Shown here: in pieces, positions 21,701-30,700 of the stretch
Layout: every line of letters begins with the position of its first letter
How positions within the stretch are numbered: position 1 is the first letter of the stretch
NCBI GenBank assembly: GCA_947568835.1
Contig: OX387609.1
Span: 16,265,208-16,329,207, forward strand
Reading direction: 5' to 3'
Length of the DNA: 64,000 nt
Source of the DNA: Protonemura montana
Taxonomy: Eukaryota > Arthropoda > Insecta > Plecoptera > Nemouridae
Program-made: the position numbers and the translations under genes
The notes under the pieces: model-generated
Databases searched by the model: none
The model's input: only the letters and a program-made list of their open reading frames with translations
What the model was told of the DNA's origin: nothing

Positions 21701-24700
21701 ATTTTTGTTGGTAAGGTAGTCATTTGGCGGCCATCTTTCACACAGAGACTGTAACATTGACGTTGTTTCTCTACCTAGAACCTTATACACTCAACGATTT
21801 CACCGAGGAAACTAGAAAACGGCGGGTAAAGTTAAACCTTTTTACAATAGAAAACGCCCAATCTAGGTGGTCAAATACGCCCCTTCTTTCAGTCAATCAC
21901 ATATTATTGGTTAGATCGGTTACGCCAGTTTTTAAATAACTTTACGACCAGTTTAGCCGTAAGAAACGCTGCTAAACGCCCCGGGGTGGTGTGTTTACAG
22001 GTCGTCGGATGTCTTGGGGCGTTGAGACTCAACGAGCGACTTCTCAACATCTACTGGCTGCTGCTGCTTGTGCTACTCTGCGGAGACGCTCTAGTGGGCG
22101 TTGTCTGGATATTCAGGTAACCATGCACTGACCAATAGCAGTCAATAGCGACCAAAGAAGCTCTGTCAGGCGATCTCAGCATCTCCATGGCTACCAAACG
22201 TTGAATCTACCATTGAACCCACTATGCTAGGTCATGATATACCCGTGGGAACATAAGATAGCAGAATTGAGAAGCTCTGTCAGGCGATCTCAGCATCTCC
22301 ATGGCTACCAAACGTTGAATCTACCATTGAACCCACTATGCTAGGCCATGATATACCCGTGGTAACATAAGATAGCAGAATTGAGAAGCTCTGTCAGGCG
22401 ATCTCAGCATCTCCATGGCTATCAAACGATGAATCTACCATTGAACCTCCTATGCTAGGTCATGATATACCCGTGGGAACATAAGATAGCAGAATTGAGA
22501 AGCTCTGTCAGGTGATCTCAGCAGCTTCATGGCTACCAAACATTGAATTAAGAACCTAATGGACCATCCTAAGCAATATTGTCGTCCCATGTAAACATCC
22601 TGACGGGTCATGCGCAGGTTTGACAAGATATGCGCCGAGCTGCGTCCAAGTTTGAAAGCCCGCCTGTCAGCTGAGTATGGCGTCGAGCGGGACTTCACGG
22701 CTTTGTGGGACGCCGTTCAGAGGGACCTGCAATGTTGCGGGGTCGACGGCCCCAAGGACTTCCCTCCAGCCAATCGTTCGGAGGAACCGGTTAGTAACTC
22801 CGCCACTGGCAGTTTTGTTCTTGGTTCGATTCCCACCCTCGAGAGTCACTACTCCATTTTGATACTCTCTGTTAGTTTTACTGCGAAATCACTTAAGACT
22901 TTTGCAAAAATTAAAATTACCTTGCGAAATTGAACCCGAAAGCACGATAGGCTCGGAGAAAGAGACCCAAATACAGTAGTTTCGATACAGAAATGTGGAA
23001 AATACCTGAACGCTTATCGAAAATTTGCAAAAACTTATTTCAGAACTTCATGCCTTGCTTTTTTATGCCTTTGGGCATCAATTTTTGAGAAGGTTATAGT
23101 GTTGTTAATAATAAAATACCCCACGCATTGCAAGCGTTTGCAATTTAAAGTAAGATTTCATCCTAATACATGCCTTGCTCTTGACTTCCGATTTAGAGAA
23201 ACAATTGTTGTAAAGATTTAAAAAAAAAAAAAATAAAATTGATTTTGCTACCAAATGAAGATCGTTAATCCGAAGTTACTTAACGCGTGCAATCTTATAG
23301 TAACGGTTCTCAGCGGCAGTTAACTAATTAACAGACCGTTAACAAACAGAAAATATCTTCTGATTGGCTGTCGCTACGCAAACAAAAAATTAACGGACTG
23401 TTAAGTTGTTAACGTTCCATTGAAAAACAGGTCATAATGACAAAAACCACCCAACGGGTCTCTAGGCTCACAAAGACGTTTAAAATCGATTTCAACTAAC
23501 CTAACCTAGGTCTAGCTCGTTGAGAGGGAAAGTCTTTGTGCCCTTCACCTCACAAGAGATTGATCAAGTGGCCGGCCATGAAATAAGTCGAGTGAAACGC
23601 CTCTGTGTTTGTGACAGCAATAATACTGATATTGATTGGGACACAAATCAATCAATCAATCAATCAATCGAGTCTTGACAGCGATGCCATCTTTAAAGGG
23701 AAGCCGTTCGTAAATCAATCGCAGTACACTAGGATTAATTTGAGTTTGCTACTTTCTGGGGCGCTTGTACCAACCTAGAAAACATGACACCATGATGCTA
23801 CTGTTACACTAGGATTAATTTGAGTTTGCTACTTTCTGGGCTGCTTGTACCAACCTAGAAAACATGACACCATGATGCTACTGTTACACTAGGATTAATT
23901 TGAGTTTGCTACTTTTTGGGGCGCTTGTACCAACCTAGAAAACATGACACCATGATGCTACTGTTACACTAGGATTAATTTGAGTTTGCTACTTTCTGGG
24001 CTGCTTGTACCAACCTAGAAAACATGACACCATGATGCTACTGTTACACTAGGATTAATTTGAGTTTGCTACTTTCTGGGGCGCTTGTACCAACCTAGAA
24101 AACATGACACCATGATGCTACTGTTACACTAGGATTAATTTGAGTTTGCTACTTTCTGGGCTGCTTGTACCAACCTAGAAAACATGGCACCATGATGCTA
24201 CTGTTACACTAGGATTAATTTGAGTTTGCTACTTTCTGGGGCGCTTGTACCAACCTAGAAAACATGACACCATGATGCTACTGTTACACTAGGATTAATT
24301 TGAGTTTGCTACTTTCTGGGCTGCTTGTACCAACCTAGAAAACATGGCACCATGATGCTACTGTTACACTAGGATTAATTTGAGTTTGCTACTTTCTGGG
24401 GTGCTTGTACCAACCTAGAAAACATGACACCATGATGCTACTGTTACACTAGGATTAATTTGAGTTTGCCACTTTCTGGGCTGCTTGTACCAACCTAGAA
24501 AACATGACACCATGATGCTACTGTTACACTAGGATTAATTTGAGTTTGCTACTTTCTGGGGAGCTTGTACCAACCTAGAAAACATGACACCATGATGCTA
24601 CTGTTACACTAGGATTAATTTGAGTTTGCTAATTTCTGGGCTGCTTGTACCAACCTAGAAAACATGACACCATGATGCTACTGTTACACTAGGATTAATT

Positions 24701-27700
24701 TGAGTTTGCTACTTTCTGGGCTGCTTGTACCAACCTAGAAAACATGACACCATGATGCTACTGTTACACTAGGATTAATTTGAGTTTGCTACTTTCTGGG
24801 CTGCTTGTACCAACCTAGAAAACATGACACCATGATGCTACTGTTACACTAGGATTAATTTGAGTTTGCCACTTTCTGGGCTGCTTGTACCAACCTAGAA
24901 AACATGGTACCATGATGCTACTGTTAACTATCCGATTTGAAAGCAACAAAATAATGTTTTTCTTTGGTTGAAACATTTCATAATTTTAGGAAAACAAAAT
25001 ATTTAATGAAAAACAATAAATGTTTATCAACCAAAGTTAAAATTAATATATTTTGGATTACTTTTAACTTTGATCAGGTTTTAGCAGGAAATCAAGCTTG
25101 CAAACTGCTTTATAGCAGCCATTGCTAGAATCCGCTAGTGTACGGTAGGTATTTAGCAGAAGCCGTTAGGACTTTTAGTTTTGTATTTTAGTTCTTATTA
25201 TTCAATAGAATTAATTTCACTTAAAGAAACTGATAAATCCACAAAGAATTTAAGTGCATGATGCATTGTATGGTCATAATTTTCTGGTTAATTTCAAACT
25301 CCCCGGTGGAGACTGGCTTTATTTTGCATTCTAAAGTTGGCAATGTGTAGTCAGAGTCCACCAGCTTGAAGCAAGGTAAGGCTAACATAACTGTAAGGTC
25401 GAGGTCGAGTGTGAGTCGCAGCGCTAATGATGACGCTCTGCTGAGCAAACGAGGCCGGAAACACGTGGTTAGGTTAGGTTAGCCTTGCGGTCGTCCTGTT
25501 CTTACCGTTCAGGGGCGGGATTGAAAATCTAAGGCGACAAATCTGCGAGAAATTATAAAATTAAATTCTCAAAACTTTTAGCACCCACTTCGCTCGTTGG
25601 TCTTCGGGAGGGATTTTATTTTGGTTGAAAGACAAATCGCTTTGATATTGAGGAACAAAACTTATTTGTTGATCTTTCTTTACCAAACTTTGCATGTATG
25701 TGTACAGCTACCAAAGCTGCTCGGTTCCCATGCCAACCATGCTAACCATGCCAACCATGCTAACCATGCTAACCATGCTAACCATGCTAAACATACTAAC
25801 CATGCTAACCATGCTAACCATGCCAACCATGCTAACCATGCTAACCATGCTAACCATGGTAACCATGCCAACAGCTGGACCTGGTCGGTGTCCCTGTGTC
25901 ATGTTGCCGAGTCGGGGGTCCGGCCCGAGTGCCCCTCGCGTTCAGCCTACTAGCGCCCCACGCGGACAACCGATCGCTCAGCAGAGTTCTCGACGCAAGG
26001 GACGTCGCAACTTCAGAGCAGGTGAGACACCCGATCGTTCAACAACAAGATGGAAGATCTCTGTGCTGTAAAGTTTTGTCACGTGTTCAACCAGTTGTTA
26101 TTTAGTGCGTACGCTCACGCACATTTTCTTGCAATAGTGTGCGTCGATCACTCATTCCGGGAAAAGTCTGATCATCCCCTTAGTCATCCCCATCCATAAA
26201 AAAGGGAATAAATCCGATATAGGCAACTACAGACCAATCTCCCTACTTTCCTCCATCTCCAAACTCAGCGAGAAAATTATGCTCTCCCGCCTATCATCTT
26301 TCCTTGAATCCCACAATACCCTCACCGACTGCCAACATGGCTTCCAAAAAAAAAAATCCACAATCACCGCCATTTTCCATTTCCTCTCCACCCTCTACAC
26401 AGCCCTAGACAGAGGAGACCACGCCATCGGTATCTTCTACGACTTAAGCAAGGCTTTTGATACTATAGACCACAACCTCCTCCTACACAAACTACACTCG
26501 CAAGGAATCCAAGGCACTGCAAATAAGTGGATCGCCTCATTCCTCTCCAACTGCTCCCAAGTGGTCCGCATCAACTCCCTCTCACCCGACCAGCCTCCCT
26601 CCATCTCCACCCCCCTCGACATCAAACAAGGAGTTCCCCAAGGCTCGGTCCTTTCGCCACTACTCTTCCTCCTCTACGTTAACGACTTACCGCAACTCAT
26701 AACACAAGGCACTCTCTTCCAGTTTGCCGATGACACAAACCACCTTCTGACCAACCCTAAATCCCAATCTATCGGCACCCTTGCCCTGACCGCAAACTCC
26801 CAAACCTCGACTATATCAACCTACTGCCTTAACAACCGACTAGCACTTCAACCAGCCAAAACCACACTCATCTACTTCCAAACCAAAACCAACCCTCCTG
26901 ACTCTTCCCCACTAATCAGAGTCAATGGACAAGTAATCCCCACGGCCCAATCAACAAAATTCCTTGGCCTACACATAACACCCAACCTAGACTGGTCCCT
27001 ACACATCCAAAAATCCCTATCCAAAATTAAAAGCACCTGCTTTCTCCTACGCCGCCTTAAGCGTATAGTCAACCTCCACACCTTAAAACTAGTATACCAC
27101 ACCCACTTTCACTCTCATCTCACCTACGGCATTCTCTTTTGGGGCACCTCCCCCCCCCCCCGCCCATAGAATCTTCATTGCCCAAAAACAGGCAATACGT
27201 ATCATTGCCGGATTATCCCGCCGGAAGACCTGTAAGCCCCACTTCATCGCCCATCAAATCCTAACCCTCACATGCACCCTTATCCAAATAGCAAGCACCC
27301 TTGTCCGTTCCCACCCCCACCTATTCCCACTAAACTCCTCCATCCAAACACACGAAACCAGACAAAGAAAGGAAATTCGCACTGTCCCACACCGCACCAC
27401 CCTTTTCACTCACTGCCCCTCTCACACCTGTGCCCAAATTTATAATCACCTCCCACCCCACATCAAAAACTCCACCAAACGCAGCTCCTTCGACACTTCC
27501 CTTAAAAACTTCCTCATACAAAACCCCTTCTACAGTCTCGAGGAATACCTCACCTCCACTACCAATAAAGAACTCCTGGCCCCTCTACCCTAATGCTTTC
27601 CCTAAATTTTGTGCAATTATAATTATTATTAAAAATTTTAGTCACTTTACAATATAAACTATTATCTTATTATAAATACTATATTTTATAGTCATAACAT

Positions 27701-30700
27701 TATATTATAAGTTACTTTGATACATTTCCTAAATCTCTAGTTCCTATGGCCCATACAAAAACAATGTATTTTGTCAGTTGGCAACAAATAAATAAAATAA
27801 AAAAAAATACTCTACATTTAAATTCAAGAAACACGCGTTATTTTCACGTGTTGTTGAACATTTTATTTGGAAATGTCATTCAACAGAACGTAGGTATATT
27901 CACAGAATCTTATCATTTTGCAAATTAATGCCGAATACACAAGCTTATAATTATGACAACGCAAAGCGATAGCAAGGCTAAGCTTAGCTAAGCTCAGGCA
28001 ACGCTAGCCTTTGTCAGGCAGCGCCGACAAAGCATAGCGAGAGTATAGAAATTCTTCATAAAAAGCAAGTGTCCAAGTAGCTCAATTGGTTTGAGCAACA
28101 CCCGCGACAGGTGGAGATCGGGGTCCAAGAAGTTTAATTGGTTAGAGCAACACCCGCGACAGGTGGAGATCGGGGTCCAAGTAGCTCAATTGGTTAGAGC
28201 AACACCCGCGACAGGTGGAGATCGGGGTCCAAGTAGCTCAATTAGTTAGAGCAACACCCGCGACAGGTGGAGATCGGGGTCCAAGTAGCTCAATTGGTTA
28301 GAGCAACACCCGCGACAGGTGGAGATCGGGGTCCAAGTAGCTCAATTGGTTAGAGCAACACCCGCGACAGGTGGAGATCGGGTTCCAAGTAGCTCAATTG
28401 GTTAGAGCAACACCCACGACAGGTGGAGATCGGTTTCCAAGTAGCTCAATTTGTTAGAGCAACACCCGCGACAGGTGGAGATCGGGGTCCAAGTAGCTCA
28501 ATTGGTTAGAACAACACCCGCGACAGGTGGAGATCGGGGTCCAAGTAGCTCAATTGGTTAGAGCAACACCCGCGACAGGTGGAGATCGGGGTCCAAGTAG
28601 CTCAATTGGTTAGAGCAACGCCCGCGACAGGTGGAGATCGGGGTCCAAGTAGCTCAATTGGTTAGAGCAACACCCGCGACTGGTGGAGATCGGGGTCCAA
28701 GTAGCTCAATTGGTTAGAACAACACCCGCGACAGATGGAGATCGGGGTCCAAGTAGCTCAATTGGTTAGAGCAACACCCGCGACAGGTGGAGATCGGGGT
28801 CCAAGTAGCTCAATTGGTTAGATTGACGATGGTGATTTCAACGGCTCGCAGGTCCGGCAGGGTGAACCATGTCCTGGTCAACTGCACCCGACGGGATGTG
28901 AACCTCGTCTGCTGCTATGGTTACGTCACCGCGCTGACGTCCTCTTCGTGCTCGGCTTCTGCGTGATCGCTTTCCTGAAACTTTGCTTCCTCGGCATTCT
29001 GCGCTACGAGATTCGAGAGATGATTCAGAAGATTAAGATTCTGCACAACGAGGTCAGTCATTTCTTACTGGATTTCAGACTCATGGCTCTACTTGAGTTT
29101 TAGATGGGATGGAGAGGGGTTTCACTATAGCAATCTATAGACCCACCCGCTGCATACGCAGCTGCCATGTGTTAGGTGACAGATAAGAGTGATGTGTAAA
29201 TTTGAGTTGATTTCTGCAATCTCGGTACATTCAGTTCACCAATTTCAGTTCCTCAGAAAAGATCTTTTTTCCAACCTTTTCGTAGCGCAGTAACGGAAAT
29301 TCAGAGCTGAAGGTTGAAAAAAATTGAGATTTCCGTTGCTAAGCTACAAATTATTCCGTTGCTACGCGCTACAAATTCGATGGAGAAAAATGCATTGTTG
29401 ACAGACATTTTCAGTTGTTTTTTTCGTTAATTTTTAACATTTCCCCTGCAAACCCCGATCGAATCGCGGTGAAAATGAGGCAGCGCAACTTTAAACCAAA
29501 TAACAAACTGATCTAGACCAAGAACCGGCGTTTTTGACCAAATTTCACGATTTCTTTAAAGATTTAGTGGAGTGAGACATCCCAGCCAGACACAAACTAT
29601 TTCAGGCCTTAGCAACGGATTAAGGCTTTTATATAATTAATAAAAAAACAGAAGGGGGTGAAGGGGGTGAAGGGGGTGAAGGGGGTGAAGGGGGTGAAGG
29701 TGGTGAAGGGGGTGAAGGGGGTGAAGGGGGTGAAGGGGGTGAAGGGGGTGAAGGGGGTGAAGGGGGTGGAGTCTCAAGGAGTGAAGGGGGTGAAGGGGGT
29801 GAAGTCTCAAGGGGTTCGTGTATTTTTCACGCTTAGAAAGTGTTTTTTGCCCCAAGTCTGATATTTACAAACGGTATCGTTGCCATGAGCGATTCACTGA
29901 AGGGTGTCCAACCAGTTGTTATTTTGTGCGTATGCTCACGCACCTTTTCTTGTGTGGCGGCCTGGTTCCCGCGCCGAGATTGAACAGTGGGCCGAGGGAC
30001 CAGGGGGGCAATACGCGAGAGGATGCATCAGCGGTAATTCGGGGCAGGTACCTAGCTACCTGTACAGTCTGCATCCGACAGCAAGACCGGTGAACATCAT
30101 CGCTCAATTTATCCATCACAAATATTATCTTTGTTCATCGATTGTATTTCTAACCATCCAAGCAAATAAAATCACGTTATTATCTTGAATTAACCCGTGT
30201 ACCACGCCGCACCCGGCCAAACTTGCAAGAGTGTGCGTCGATCACGCATTCCGAGAAACATTTGGTCAACTCTACATTTAAATTCAAGAAATACGTTATT
30301 TTCTTGTTTTTCAGGTGGAGATCGTGGTTCGAGTCCCCGTTGGAGCATCAATTTTTGAGACGGTTAACATTTAACATTTGTTGGTTCTTAGATCAACCCG
30401 CCAGTGCTGCTGCTCACGAACCAAGCGGCGACTCCAGCAACTTCACCGAGTGCCCCGCCCCTAGCGGCAGTCGCAGCACTCAACGCCCACATGCCACGCA
30501 GAGAGAACGGGGAGGTGCCAGGCGCAGGCGCAAGGAGGATGACGTCATCGCATTTACATCCGCCCATGCAGGTGATTAGCGTTAGCTGCTGAGCAAACGA
30601 GGCCGGCAGCACGTGGTAACGGTAGGTGCCACCCGATGGCGCTTGGTGCTGAGCAAACGAGGCCGGCAACATGTGGTAACGGTAGGTGCCACCCGATAGC

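Noticed and set aside
28071..28826. Cluster of tRNA genes
   Set aside because: Units contain only the 5' half of a tRNA-like SINE head and lack the B-box and acceptor pairing.
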